Positions 17,163-30,599 of a DNA stretch of 64,000 nt are shown piece by piece. Positions within the stretch are counted from its first letter, which is position 1; each line of letters begins with the position of its first letter. Below the pieces are notes generated by a model. The model was not told where the DNA came from and ran no database searches. It was given only the letters and a program-made list of their open reading frames with translations. The translations under genes were made by a program, and so were the position numbers. The stretch is from positions 372,001 through 436,000 of the forward strand of contig NZ_JAKCFA010000007.1 in NCBI RefSeq assembly GCF_024198215.1, in the 5' to 3' direction. The stretch comes from Myxococcus qinghaiensis (GTDB lineage: Bacteria > Myxococcota > Myxococcia > Myxococcales > Myxococcaceae).

Positions 17163-18542
17163 TCAGGTCCGCAGGCCGCGTCGTCGCAGCAGGCGGTACA
17201 GGTACACGCGGTCCATGTCGGCGGCGGTCGCGGCCTGCGACACCTTGCCGCCGTGAAGTTGCATCAGCGCGTCCAGGTACTCGCGCTCGAAAATCTCCAA
17301 CGCCCTGCGACGCGCCTCCGCGTAGGGCTGCTTGGGGTCCACCAGGCTGCCTAGGACGCTCTGCGTACCCACCTGCTCCGTCGTGGGCGGCATGGCGTCC
17401 TGGAACACGAGGCAGCGCTCCAGGTGGTTACGCAGCTCACGCACGTTGCCGGGCCACGCGGCGTGCTGGAGCTGGTCGATGAACTCGGGCGTGCTCAGGG
17501 CCGCGACATGGTCGGGCTCGGCGCCGAACCCGGCCAGGATGCGCTGGGCGATGAGGGGGATGTCCTCGGGACGCTCACGCAGGGAGGGAATGAGGATGCG
17601 CACCACCGCGAGCCGGAAGAACAGGTCCGGCCGGAAGCGGCCCGCATTCACCTCCGCGCGCAAGTCCCTGTGGGTCGCCGCGATGACCCGCACGTTGACG
17701 GGCTGATACGTGTTCGAGCCCAGGCGGCGAATCTCGCGCTGCTCCAGCACGCGCAAGAGCTTCGGCTGGAGCTCGGGCGGCAGCTCTCCAATTTCGTCGA
17801 GGAAGATGGTGCCACCATCGGCCTCCTCGAAGGCACCGACGCGCCGCTGGAGCGCGCCGGTGAACGCGCCCTTCTCGTGGCCGAACAGCTCGCTCTCCAG
17901 CAGGTTGCCGGGAATGGCGCCGCAGTCGACGGTGAGGAAGGGGCCGGACGCGCGAGCGCCCGCGCGATGGATGGCCAGGGCCGCGCGACTCTTCCCCGTC
18001 CCCGTCTCGCCTTCGAGCAACACCGTCGCGTCACTGGCGGACGCGCGCTCCATCAGCGCGAAGCTCGCGCGGCAGACGACGGAGGTGCCGACCAGCTCAC
18101 CGAAGAAGGTGCGCTCGGAAATCTGGAGGCGATTGCTCTCGGGGCTGAAGTCGAAGCGCACGCTGACGCGGCCCAGACGCAGCACGCTGCCACCGCGCAG
18201 GTATGCCTCGCGGATGTGGACACCGTCGAGCACGGTGCCGTTGAGACTGTCCAAATCCCTCACGCGCGCGCCCTCGCGGTCGACCCGCACCTCGCAGTGG
18301 AAGCGCGAGACGGTGGGGTCCTCGATGACGAAGTCATTGAGGGCGTGCGAGCCGATGGAGAAGGTATCGGCGTTGGAGTCCTTGGTCTGCCCGGGCTGCG
18401 GGCCCTCCAGGACGGTGAAGCGGAAGCGGCGGACCGCGCCGGTGAAGCCAGGGCGGCCGGAGCCGGTGGGCCGAGTCTGCTGGGCGTCCTCGCCCTTGGA
18501 GGGGGTGCGGTCCGCCCCGGGGGGCCGCTCGGAGATGCTCAT
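17163..18542 (-). CDS. FHA-domain sigma-54 enhancer-binding protein
   Basis: 459 residues. An N-terminal FHA domain (about 40-125; [20 protein letters not shown], then HCEV and DLDSLNGT) binds phosphothreonine, so its input is probably a Ser/Thr kinase. The AAA+ domain has Walker [15 protein letters not shown] for contact with sigma-54, and FLDEIGELP. The C-terminal HTH ([20 protein letters not shown]) binds upstream activator sites. FHA-type activators are abundant in myxobacteria and link kinases to developmental sigma-54 genes. Two kinase genes lie immediately convergent with this one, making them plausible partners. Confidence 0.92.
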   Translation of the reverse strand: MSISERPPGADRTPSKGEDAQQTRPTGSGRPGFTGAVRRFRFTVLEGPQPGQTKDSNADTFSIGSHALNDFVIEDPTVSRFHCEVRVDREGARVRDLDSLNGTVLDGVHIREAYLRGGSVLRLGRVSVRFDFSPESNRLQISERTFFGELVGTSVVCRASFALMERASASDATVLLEGETGTGKSRAALAIHRAGARASGPFLTVDCGAIPGNLLESELFGHEKGAFTGALQRRVGAFEEADGGTIFLDEIGELPPELQPKLLRVLEQREIRRLGSNTYQPVNVRVIAATHRDLRAEVNAGRFRPDLFFRLAVVRILIPSLRERPEDIPLIAQRILAGFGAEPDHVAALSTPEFIDQLQHAAWPGNVRELRNHLERCLVFQDAMPPTTEQVGTQSVLGSLVDPKQPYAEARRRALEIFEREYLDALMQLHGGKVSQAATAADMDRVYLYRLLRRRGLRT

Positions 18543-18567
18543 GGGCGCCCCACGCTAGCACGGTAGG

Positions 18568-19968
18568 ATGGCGCCCATGGCCTCCCTCCATTTTCTCGGT
18601 GCCGCTGGAACGGTGACGGGCTCGAAGTTCCTCCTCGAGCATGACGGCAAGCAGGTCCTCGTGGACTGTGGGCTCTTCCAGGGCCAGAAGGAGCTGCGAC
18701 AACGGAACTGGGAGCCGCTGCCCCTGCCTGCTCGGGACATCGACGCCATCGTCCTCACGCACGCCCACATCGACCACACCGGCGGTCTCCCCCGGGTGAT
18801 TCGCGAGGGCTACAAAGGGCCCATCTACACGACGCCGGGCACGCGCGATTTGACGGCGTTGTTGCTGCCGGACTCCGCGCACCTGCACGAGGAGGAGGCC
18901 CGCTACGCGAACAAGGAAGGGTACTCCAAGCACCGCCCCGCACTGCCCCTCTACACGGTGCCCGACGCCGAGCGCGCGGTGGAGTTGATGGAGACCTTCG
19001 GCTACGAGCGGCCGAAGGAAATCCTCCCGGGCATCACCCTCACCTTCTACCGGGCGGGCCACATCCTGGGCTCGGCGGTGTGCGTGTTCGACTTGAAGAG
19101 CACGCGTCAGCGCGTGGTCTTCAGTGGGGACCTGGGGCGCTACAACGCGCCCATCCTGAGAGACCCACAGAGCGTGGACTCGGCCACGACGCTGGTCGTC
19201 GAGAGCACCTATGGCGACAGGCAGCACCGCGACACGAAGCCCGTGGATGCGTTGTGCGAGGCGGTGACGGGCGCCTTCGACCGAGGAGGCGTGGTGGTGA
19301 TTCCCGCGTTCGCGGTGGGGCGCACGCAGGAGATCCTCTTCCACCTGCGGAACCTGGAAGAGGCGAAGCGCATCCCGGAGGTGGATGTGTTCGTCGACTC
19401 GCCCATGGCGTGTGACGCGACGCCGCTGTACCTGATGCACCCGGAAGAACACGACCTGGTGATGAAGGCCATCGTGGAGCGAGGGGCCTCTCCGCTGGCG
19501 ACCCGGAGGACGCGCTTCGTCACGTCCGCGAAGGAGAGCAAGCAGCTGAACCAACACCAGGGCCCCGCGGTCATCATCTCCGCGTCCGGAATGGCCACGG
19601 GTGGACGGGTGCTGCATCACCTGAAGCACCGGCTGCCGGACCCGCGCAACACGGTGCTCTTCGTGGGCTACCAGTCCGTGGGCTCGCGAGGTCGGCGGCT
19701 GCTGGATGGCGAGAAGGAGACCCTCATCCACGGGCAGCGCGTGCCGGTGGCGGCGGAGATCCACACGGTGAGCGGCTTCTCCGCGCATGCGGACTGGACG
19801 GAGACGATGCGCTGGATGGAGGGCTTCGATTCTCCGCCGCGCCAGACGCTGCTGGTCCACGGTGAGCCGGAGGCACTGGAGGCGCTCCGACGGCGGGTGC
19901 AGGCGAAGAGCTGGAACGCCTACGTGCCCCGGTATCTGGAGAAGGTGGAGCTGGAGCTGGCGGTCTGA
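18568..19968 (+). CDS. MBL-fold beta-CASP metallo-hydrolase (RNA-processing type)
   Basis: 466 residues. Two-metal hydrolase of the CPSF73/RNase J-like superfamily. The metal motif THAHIDHTGG lies near 62-71, with further ligands in AGHILGSAV and FSGDLGR. The beta-CASP insert and the RMMBL end (SGFSAHADW) are visible, together with the YQSVGSRGRRLLDGEK segment of bacterial YsgF-like members. Such proteins are usually endonucleases or exonucleases acting on RNA; the target is not known. A downstream ATG at 18577 could be the true start. It is divergent from the FHA activator and converges with the 954-aa gene, 8 bases apart. Confidence 0.88.
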   Translation: MAPMASLHFLGAAGTVTGSKFLLEHDGKQVLVDCGLFQGQKELRQRNWEPLPLPARDIDAIVLTHAHIDHTGGLPRVIREGYKGPIYTTPGTRDLTALLLPDSAHLHEEEARYANKEGYSKHRPALPLYTVPDAERAVELMETFGYERPKEILPGITLTFYRAGHILGSAVCVFDLKSTRQRVVFSGDLGRYNAPILRDPQSVDSATTLVVESTYGDRQHRDTKPVDALCEAVTGAFDRGGVVVIPAFAVGRTQEILFHLRNLEEAKRIPEVDVFVDSPMACDATPLYLMHPEEHDLVMKAIVERGASPLATRRTRFVTSAKESKQLNQHQGPAVIISASGMATGGRVLHHLKHRLPDPRNTVLFVGYQSVGSRGRRLLDGEKETLIHGQRVPVAAEIHTVSGFSAHADWTETMRWMEGFDSPPRQTLLVHGEPEALEALRRRVQAKSWNAYVPRYLEKVELELAV

Positions 19969-19976
19969 GCTGTCCG

Positions 19977-22841
19977 CTAGGACTTCTCGGTGCGGGCACC
20001 TGTCCGCACCGACCAGCGGACGATGAAGTCCGGTCCGTTCCTGGCGTGACCGGACACATGCTCCAGCAACGCGGGTCGAGCGTCCCCGGTCCAGAGGCTC
20101 ACGAAGTCGCCCATCCACCAGTGGGCCAGGGAGCGCGCGGCGCGAGCCACCGCCTCCCGTGACACCTCGGACAGCGAGCGCTGGTCTTCCATCAACTCAC
20201 GCACGAGGCGGGCGGGGAGCAGCCAGCACTCGGCGCGAGGAATGGGCGGCACGAGGAAGAGGCAGAAGGCGGCGTCGGTCCGCGAGAGCATCCCGTCGAG
20301 CTGCTCACGTCCGAGCTTGAAGTGAGGCAGCCACTGCCCTTCACCGCGCTGCTCCAGCTTCACCACCTGCACGAGCACCGCGCGCTCCGTGCGCACGAAA
20401 CCGTCGACATTCGCATCGAGGATGAAGGCCACCTCGGGCCCGGTGGTGGCACGAGTGGCCGCGCCCTTCGCGCCCCGCCTCTTCTTCGCCGCTCGTGGAC
20501 GCGCTGGAGCCTCCGTCGGCGTTGCCTCCTCGACCCACCGTGCTTCGGCGGCGGAGGTTGTCACTGGAGCGAGCAACGGAGGCAGTGCTTCCGTGCTGTC
20601 GACCGACGTCACCGCTGAAGCCAGTGCTTCTTCAGTTTCGGCGAGAGACGCCTCCGCTGGCACGGCGTCCGCACCTTCGACTTCGCGCGCCTCAACACCC
20701 GCGGGTGTCGCCGTCTCAAGCGCTGCGTCCTGGCCATCGGCCGCACGAGAACCCTGCACCGCGTCCTCGAAAGAAGCCTCGGCGTCCAGCGCGTCCGCGA
20801 GAGGCGCCTCAGACAGTACGGTCAGCGGTGACGCACCGAGAGCCGCTGCATCCGCCGCAACAACATCAGCGAGTGACTCCGCTTCTGGGAGGTCCGGTGC
20901 GAGCACTTCATCGGGTTCACCGTCGGCAAGAGCCACATCGTCGCTCGCCGCAGCAACCCCGCCAGCCGTGACGGCTCCCGAACCATCGACGCTGGCCACA
21001 GGCGCATCCACCTGTCCCTCTGTCGGAGGAAGCAGCTCCTCGGACACGAGGTCCGCCACGCGGCGCACCGTCAGCTCGAAGTCCAGCGGCAGGGGCTGTC
21101 CCTGAGCCAGCAAGGTCAACAGGTCCGCCTTCACGCGGCCCAGCTCCCCGCTCAGCCCGTCCAGCAGAGAGGCAACCAGCTCCCCCGTGTCCTCGCGGAA
21201 CCGCTCCGGGTATCGCGTGGCGAAGTCCGTCTCCACTCGAGTCACCGCGCCCACCAACAACTCCTCCAGGTCGCGATCTCTCAGCCACGTCCGCCCGGCC
21301 AGCGGCACCGCGCGAGTCACATGCAGATGCCTCAGCGCCTCCGTCAGCGAAGCCGGAGCCACGGCCCCCGTGGGCTTCACGGCCGGCCCTTCCTTCCCCG
21401 TGCCCTGGAGCCACCGCTGCAACGTGCGCACCCGCAGCCGCACTCGCGACGACGGGTGGTCCTTCAGCTTCCGCACCTGCCGTCGGTCCGTCTCCGTGCG
21501 CAGGAGCGACAGCACCGTCAGCTCCGCCTCGGACGACGCCGCATCCGGCGCGCACCACAGGAAGAACTCGATGGCCGCCTTGCGAAGCATGGGCTTGCGC
21601 CCCACCCGCTCCGCCACGTCCTCGCGCCACGCCGCCAGCTCATCCATGCCCGGTCGCGCATCCACCGCCACCAGCCGAGGCCAGAGGTCCGCGCACTCCT
21701 CCGCCAACCAGCACAGCTGCACGAAACCCGGAGCCAGGGGCTCCAGCTTCGCCCGAGTCCGCTTGCGCCGCTCGAACGCATCCGCCAGGCCCTTGCGCAC
21801 CGACGCGCGAAACAGCCGCTCCTCCAGCCACACCAGGGCCAGCACGAGCCCGGGCTCACCCTTGCGCAGCGTGGCCTGACAGTGGTCGAGCACGAAGCGC
21901 ACGGGCTCCAGGCTCGCCGCCACCTCGAAGTCGCTCCCCACCAGCGCGCCCATCGCCCCGCGCAGCCCATCCACCGGCGGCGCATCGAACCGCGCGAGCA
22001 GCTCGCACAGGTTCTCCACCACGGACGTCGGCCCGCCCACCTCCAGTGTCCGCGCCAGCAGCAAGCCCGCTCGAGCACACCACTCCGGCTCCTTGCGGCC
22101 ATTCGGATAACACGCCAGGAAGCCGCGCATCGCACCGCGGCCCTCCGGTGACGTCGCCAGGGCGAACAGCCGCTCGGCCAGGACCTCCGAGGCCTCCTGC
22201 CACGGAATCCGCGAGGCACGCGTCCGGATGAAGTCCGCGAGCCTGTCCCTGCCCGCCTCGGCTGTCGCCGGCAGGAGCGCGCGAAGCTGCTCCAGCATCC
22301 CGATGGCCTTCGCGCCAGTGGCCATCACCCGCTTGAGGTCCACCTCCACCGTGTCGTGGAAGCGCAGTGCGCGCCCATCGAACGAACACGACACATCCCC
22401 CACCAGCGTCGCCAGCGAGTCCGGATGCCGCTTGAGGTAGCGCGTCAGCACCGTCGACACGGAGGCCTCGGTCTCCCGTCGGACCCGCGCGGCGACCTCC
22501 GCGTCCCCCGCCGAGCGAAGCACCTCCAGCATCTGCTTCTGCCGCGTCAGCAAGCGCTCCAGCAACCCAGGCGGCGGCGCCGCGTATGGCCACAGCAGCT
22601 CGCTGCACGAGCCCACCAGGAACAACAGCTCCGCGAGCCCCCGCTCCCCCGAGGCCACGCGTTCCCACGCCGCCAGCTGCGCCTGGTTGCGCTCCTCCAG
22701 CGAAGCCCCTCGCACCCACTGCGCGAAGGACTCCGTCCATTGCACGGACGCAGTCACGGCCTCCGCGTCGGGCGTGCCCGAGACTCCCTCATAGAGCGGC
22801 CGGAGCGACTCCGGCCACGCGGCCTCACCGGACGGCTGCAT
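19977..22841 (-). CDS. Large protein of unknown function with a possible nuclease-like C-terminal domain
   Basis: 954 residues; I do not recognise the family. Residues 1 to about 500 are alpha-helical and Leu/Arg/Glu-rich, without obvious repeats. About 625-790 is a low-complexity Ala/Glu/Asp/Ser linker ending in a basic patch (RPRAAKKRRGAKG). The last 155 residues are compact: GPEVAFILDANVDGF, AVLVQVVKLE, REQLDGMLSRTDAAFCLFLV, then WTGD near the end. The D...(V)QVVK pattern followed by a QL..ML..T helix resembles PD-(D/E)XK nuclease-like folds, but the Glu of ExK is Gln-Val-Val-Lys here, so activity is uncertain. It starts 15 bases after the molybdoenzyme gene, probably co-transcribed. Confidence 0.7.
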   Translation of the reverse strand: MQPSGEAAWPESLRPLYEGVSGTPDAEAVTASVQWTESFAQWVRGASLEERNQAQLAAWERVASGERGLAELLFLVGSCSELLWPYAAPPPGLLERLLTRQKQMLEVLRSAGDAEVAARVRRETEASVSTVLTRYLKRHPDSLATLVGDVSCSFDGRALRFHDTVEVDLKRVMATGAKAIGMLEQLRALLPATAEAGRDRLADFIRTRASRIPWQEASEVLAERLFALATSPEGRGAMRGFLACYPNGRKEPEWCARAGLLLARTLEVGGPTSVVENLCELLARFDAPPVDGLRGAMGALVGSDFEVAASLEPVRFVLDHCQATLRKGEPGLVLALVWLEERLFRASVRKGLADAFERRKRTRAKLEPLAPGFVQLCWLAEECADLWPRLVAVDARPGMDELAAWREDVAERVGRKPMLRKAAIEFFLWCAPDAASSEAELTVLSLLRTETDRRQVRKLKDHPSSRVRLRVRTLQRWLQGTGKEGPAVKPTGAVAPASLTEALRHLHVTRAVPLAGRTWLRDRDLEELLVGAVTRVETDFATRYPERFREDTGELVASLLDGLSGELGRVKADLLTLLAQGQPLPLDFELTVRRVADLVSEELLPPTEGQVDAPVASVDGSGAVTAGGVAAASDDVALADGEPDEVLAPDLPEAESLADVVAADAAALGASPLTVLSEAPLADALDAEASFEDAVQGSRAADGQDAALETATPAGVEAREVEGADAVPAEASLAETEEALASAVTSVDSTEALPPLLAPVTTSAAEARWVEEATPTEAPARPRAAKKRRGAKGAATRATTGPEVAFILDANVDGFVRTERAVLVQVVKLEQRGEGQWLPHFKLGREQLDGMLSRTDAAFCLFLVPPIPRAECWLLPARLVRELMEDQRSLSEVSREAVARAARSLAHWWMGDFVSLWTGDARPALLEHVSGHARNGPDFIVRWSVRTGARTEKS

Positions 22842-22856
22842 GCGCGCTCACGGTCC

Positions 22857-25235
<2,379 letters not shown>

Positions 25236-25470
25236 GCCCCGCCCTCCGGATGCCATGCGGACGTCCGCCCGACCATGGCGCGCCCGAGTCTACCGCTCCC
25301 GGGCTTCGCGGGTACGCCTGCTCGACGCGGGCCCTTCCCGGAATGTCATTCCCGCCCGGCCCGCGCCCGGACAGCCAACGGGGCAAGGCCGCGTTGCCAG
25401 CACGGCGCGCGGTCAAAACCCTCTGGAGACAGGGCCCAAGGGCGAGCCGATATGCAAGGAGACGCAAGTC

Positions 25471-26658
25471 ATGAGCAGGCGCCATGAGGACTCCGGCAGG
25501 CGAGGCGGAGAGCGACACAGTCGAGGGACGGCACCCCACGAAGAGCATCAGGGGAGGCCCTCCGCGGCCAGAGGGCAGGACGAGCCGCGAGGCCCACCCC
25601 GTCATGAGCACCACGAGCACCATGCGAGGCCGGCCCGGGACTCCCACCGTTCCGACTGGGACGGGCGCCGCGACTACGAGCACCCCTCGCGGGACTTCGC
25701 TCGCGACCGCGACTACCGCTCGATGCGGGGGGACCGGGGCACGCTCGACTACGAAACCGACCGGGACTTCGGTGACGCCGCGAGGGAGCTGGACAAGGCC
25801 CGGGAGTACGGCCGGGATTACGACCGCGAGCGCGAGCTGGACCGCCGCGCCCGACTCCTCGACCCGGAGCGCATCGCCCGGCGACCGGGGTTCAGCCCCA
25901 GCGGCACCTTCCGCTCCCTGGATGAGGGCGCCCAGGAAGACCCTCGCATTGGCCGGGCCGACGAGCGGCCTCGACGAACGAGTCGCTCCGAGGAATGGGG
26001 CCGCCTGGGGGCTCGTGGAGCGCCCCCCGGCGCCCATCGCCAGGGGGCCGTGGGACAACAGGGACACTCACGCCACGGCCTGCGCGGCTCGGACTCGTGG
26101 GATGAGCCCGAGGCCTGGATGGATGAGATGCGGGAGCTGCGGCCTCGCGACCGACCGGCGGAAGCGGACGTGCGACTGGGAGGCACCCAGCCTTCGGGCC
26201 ATGGACCGGGCATCGAGAACATGGCCCCGCCTCAGCAGGGCTTCTCCACGAGCATGTCGCGCGCCGACGACCATGACATGGGCCATGGAGGCTTCCTTGG
26301 CGGCGGCTACCGCCCTCGCACCGCATCGGCTTCCACGGGCAAGGGCCCTCGGGGCTACCAACGCGGCGACGACCGCATCCGCGCGGACATCTGCGACCAT
26401 TTGATGCGCGCGTGGATGGACTCCTCCGACGTGGACGTCCAGGTGGAGGACGGCGTGGTGACGTTGCTCGGCCGCGTGCGAGGCCGCGACGAGAAGCGCG
26501 CCATCGAGGACGTCTCCGAGGCCGTGCTCGGCGTGAAGGAGGTCCTCAACCACCTGCGACTGGACCGGAGCGAGGGGGCGCGGCACCCACCCGCGTCCCA
26601 GGCGCCGCTCAATCCCCCCGAGCAGGGCTCGGACGAGGACGGCGCGCTGCACTCCTGA
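25471..26658 (+). CDS. BON-domain protein with long Arg/Asp/His-rich N-terminus
   Basis: 395 residues from ATG 25471 (AAGGAG 9 bases upstream). The first 290 residues are highly charged and disordered, rich in Arg, Asp, Glu, Gly and His with RDY/RDF-type repeats (RRDYEHPSRDFARDRDYRSM). A BON domain occupies about 305-363 (VDVQVEDGVVTLLGRVRGRD, then VSEAVLGVKEVLNHLRL), a fold that binds phospholipids or ligands in envelope and stress proteins. No signal peptide is present, so it is probably cytoplasmic. It is divergent from the molybdoenzyme gene and ends at a terminator. Role unknown; stress or osmotic response is possible from family knowledge. Confidence 0.82.
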   Translation: MSRRHEDSGRRGGERHSRGTAPHEEHQGRPSAARGQDEPRGPPRHEHHEHHARPARDSHRSDWDGRRDYEHPSRDFARDRDYRSMRGDRGTLDYETDRDFGDAARELDKAREYGRDYDRERELDRRARLLDPERIARRPGFSPSGTFRSLDEGAQEDPRIGRADERPRRTSRSEEWGRLGARGAPPGAHRQGAVGQQGHSRHGLRGSDSWDEPEAWMDEMRELRPRDRPAEADVRLGGTQPSGHGPGIENMAPPQQGFSTSMSRADDHDMGHGGFLGGGYRPRTASASTGKGPRGYQRGDDRIRADICDHLMRAWMDSSDVDVQVEDGVVTLLGRVRGRDEKRAIEDVSEAVLGVKEVLNHLRLDRSEGARHPPASQAPLNPPEQGSDEDGALHS

Positions 26659-26687
26659 GGCGTGCTCGGCCTCGCGCGTCATGATTC

Positions 26688-26722
26688 CAGGCCCGTCTCC
26701 CCCTGGGGGGCGGGCCTTTCGG
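26688..26722 (+). terminator. Terminator after BON gene
   Basis: AGGCCCG pairs with CGGGCCT, closing an inner CCCCC/GGGGG stem, followed by TTTC. It is 30 bases past the BON-gene stop and separates it from hutU. Confidence 0.7.
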
Positions 26723-26830
26723 GCCTCCAGCGGACAGTGCGGCAGGGGGCCTCACGGTGCTGTCCCCGCGCCGCGCGGGTTCGGCTAGTGTGCCGGGCCT
26801 TTCCGTCAGCCACACCTCAGGAGCCTGTTC

Positions 26831-28486
<1,656 letters not shown>

Positions 28487-28500
28487 CCTCCGGAGTCGCC

Positions 28501-29241
28501 ATGCCCTACCGCGCGCGCTCGAGAGTCGTCCTGTTCCTGGCCCTGGCTCTCGGGGCGCTCGCGGGGTGTGCCCCGACGGCCGTCGGGCCCATGGTCATGC
28601 GCCTGGGCCCGGGGTCCGCCGAGCAGCGCATCCTCCAGGGTGGCATCCGCTCCGGCCCCCGGCTCAGCGCGCCCATCGCCGGGACGGAGGGGGCCAACGC
28701 CATCAACGACCGCTTCCGGGGCAACGACGCGAGCTTCTCCACGCAGCAGTGGGGACTCGCTATCGATGCCGCCATGACGTGGCCCCTCACCGAGCGGCTG
28801 CACCTGCACACCGGCATCCAGGGCGAGCTGTTCCTCCCGCTGCCCCTGCCCGGCTACGGCGTGTACGCGGGCGCGTCGTACTACCTCGGCTCGGAGCAAC
28901 TGGGCGTGGCGCCCTCGCTCGCGCTGCGGGGGGCCACCGACTTCGGCATCACCACGAGCCGGGGCGGCCCGGGCAGCATGGCCGGCGCGGAGGCGACGTG
29001 CGCCTTCAGCTTCTCGCCCGAGCAGGGCGTGTCCGTGGGGCTGGTGCCCTTCATCGCGGTGCACACGCTCTCGTCCCAGGGCTCGAGCCAGGGCTCGCTG
29101 TATTACGGCGGCGTCGTGGCCGCCCGGTTCAATTGGAGCTGGATGGAATCGATGGAGCTGTCCGGCGGGTTCGGCCGGGCGAAGGTTGGAAGCAGCGCGA
29201 GCTGGAACGTTCCCATCGTCGGCGTACGCGGAGGTCGTTGA
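28501..29241 (+). CDS. Outer-membrane-type lipoprotein between hutU and hutI
   Basis: 246 residues. Signal peptide with lipobox LGALAGC (Cys at 23). The mature part alternates hydrophobic and polar residues with many aromatic and Gly residues (LHLHTGIQGELFLPLPLPGY, GVYAGASYYLGSEQLGV), suggesting a small beta-barrel or beta-sandwich, and ends in Arg. It sits 15 bases after hutU and 4 bases before hutI, so it must be co-transcribed with them. No family recognised; a role in histidine or urocanate uptake would be a guess from position only. Confidence 0.75.
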   Translation: MPYRARSRVVLFLALALGALAGCAPTAVGPMVMRLGPGSAEQRILQGGIRSGPRLSAPIAGTEGANAINDRFRGNDASFSTQQWGLAIDAAMTWPLTERLHLHTGIQGELFLPLPLPGYGVYAGASYYLGSEQLGVAPSLALRGATDFGITTSRGGPGSMAGAEATCAFSFSPEQGVSVGLVPFIAVHTLSSQGSSQGSLYYGGVVAARFNWSWMESMELSGGFGRAKVGSSASWNVPIVGVRGGR

Positions 29242-29245
29242 AGCA

Positions 29246-30511
29246 ATGCAAGCGCTGGAGCTGCTGGTCCGCAACACGTCCGAGGTCCTCACCCTGGAAG
29301 GCACGCACCGCGAGCCCGCGGAAGCCGCGCTCACGCCGAAGCCTGGCGCGTGCGTGGGCGTGCGCGAGGGACGCATCGCCTTCGTGGGCCTGGAGTCGGA
29401 GCTGCCCTCGGGAGCCGTGGGCCCCGACACACAGGTGCTGGATGCGAAGGGCGGCTTCGTGGGCCCGGGCTTCGTCGACCCGCACACGCACCTGGTGTTC
29501 GCGGGCGAGCGCTCCGCGGAGTTCGACCTGCGCAACCAGGGCGCCACCTATCTGGAGATCGCCAAGGCGGGCGGAGGAATCGTCAGCACCGTGCGCGCTA
29601 CCCGCGCCGCCAGCGAGGATGAGCTGGTGCGCCTGGCCCTGCCCCGCGTCCAGCGCCTGTTGGAGCAGGGCGTGACGGTGGCCGAGGTGAAGAGCGGCTA
29701 CGGGCTCGACCTGGAGAACGAGCTGAAGATGCTGCGCGCGGTGCGCCGCCTGGGCGCTCTGACGCCCGTGGAGCTGGTGCCCACGCTGCTGTGCGCGCAC
29801 GCCCTTCCCCAGGAGTACAAGGAGCGCCGCGAGGACTACGTCCGCCTCTGCATCGAGGAGATTCTCCCCGCCGTCGCCCGCGAGGGCCTGGCGCGCTTCT
29901 GCGACGTCTTCGTCGAGGACAGCGCCTTCACCGTCGACGAGGCCCGCCGCATCCTCACCACCGGCCGCGCGCTGGGGCTCGTGCCGCGCCTGCACGCGGA
30001 CCAGCTCACCGCCCGCGGCGCCTCCGAGCTCGCCGCCGAGCTGGGCGCCGCCACCGCCGACCACCTGGAGCAGGTCACCGACGCCGGCATGCGCGCCCTC
30101 GCCGACGCCAACGTCACCGCCGTGCTCGTGCCCACCTCCACGCTCTTCCTGCGCATGCGCCCCTACGCGCCCGGACGTCGACTGCGTGACGCGGGCCTCA
30201 ACATCGCTTTGGGCACCAACGTGAATCCAGGCTCGGCCATGAGTGAAAACACGGCCTTGGCGCTGGGACTCGCGTGCCTGGAGAACGGCTTGAGCGCGGC
30301 GGAGGCCTACTGGGCGGCCACGCGAGGCGCCGCCTTGTCATTGGGACTGCAACAACATGGTCGGCTGGCTGTGGGAGATGCAGGCGACCTGGTGCTGTTC
30401 AGTTGTGCGTCTTTCCGCCATCTGCCCTACCATTTAGGCGTAGGGCACGCGCGCACGGTCGTCAAAGCCGGGCGTGTCGTCGTCAGGCAGGAGCTGAATT
30501 CCTGCGGGTGA
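29246..30511 (+). CDS. hutI: Imidazolonepropionase
   Basis: 421 residues from ATG 29246 (GGAGG 11 bases upstream, inside the preceding gene's end). Hydrolyses imidazolone propionate to formiminoglutamate, the third step of histidine catabolism, with a metal in a TIM barrel. Metal ligands appear in DPHTHLVF, LHADQLT and ADHLEQ; the substrate region includes VKSGYGLD and GTNVNPGSAMSE. It continues the hutU operon. Two overlapping upstream frames would extend it into the lipoprotein gene and are less likely. Confidence 0.93.
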   Translation: MQALELLVRNTSEVLTLEGTHREPAEAALTPKPGACVGVREGRIAFVGLESELPSGAVGPDTQVLDAKGGFVGPGFVDPHTHLVFAGERSAEFDLRNQGATYLEIAKAGGGIVSTVRATRAASEDELVRLALPRVQRLLEQGVTVAEVKSGYGLDLENELKMLRAVRRLGALTPVELVPTLLCAHALPQEYKERREDYVRLCIEEILPAVAREGLARFCDVFVEDSAFTVDEARRILTTGRALGLVPRLHADQLTARGASELAAELGAATADHLEQVTDAGMRALADANVTAVLVPTSTLFLRMRPYAPGRRLRDAGLNIALGTNVNPGSAMSENTALALGLACLENGLSAAEAYWAATRGAALSLGLQQHGRLAVGDAGDLVLFSCASFRHLPYHLGVGHARTVVKAGRVVVRQELNSCG

Positions 30512-30599
30512 AGCGACGTCGTCTGGTGACACAGGCGTCGCACGGGAGGGCAGGAGACCTTCCCGTCGGGGCCGGCCGTTATAAGTACCAATTGCAGCC

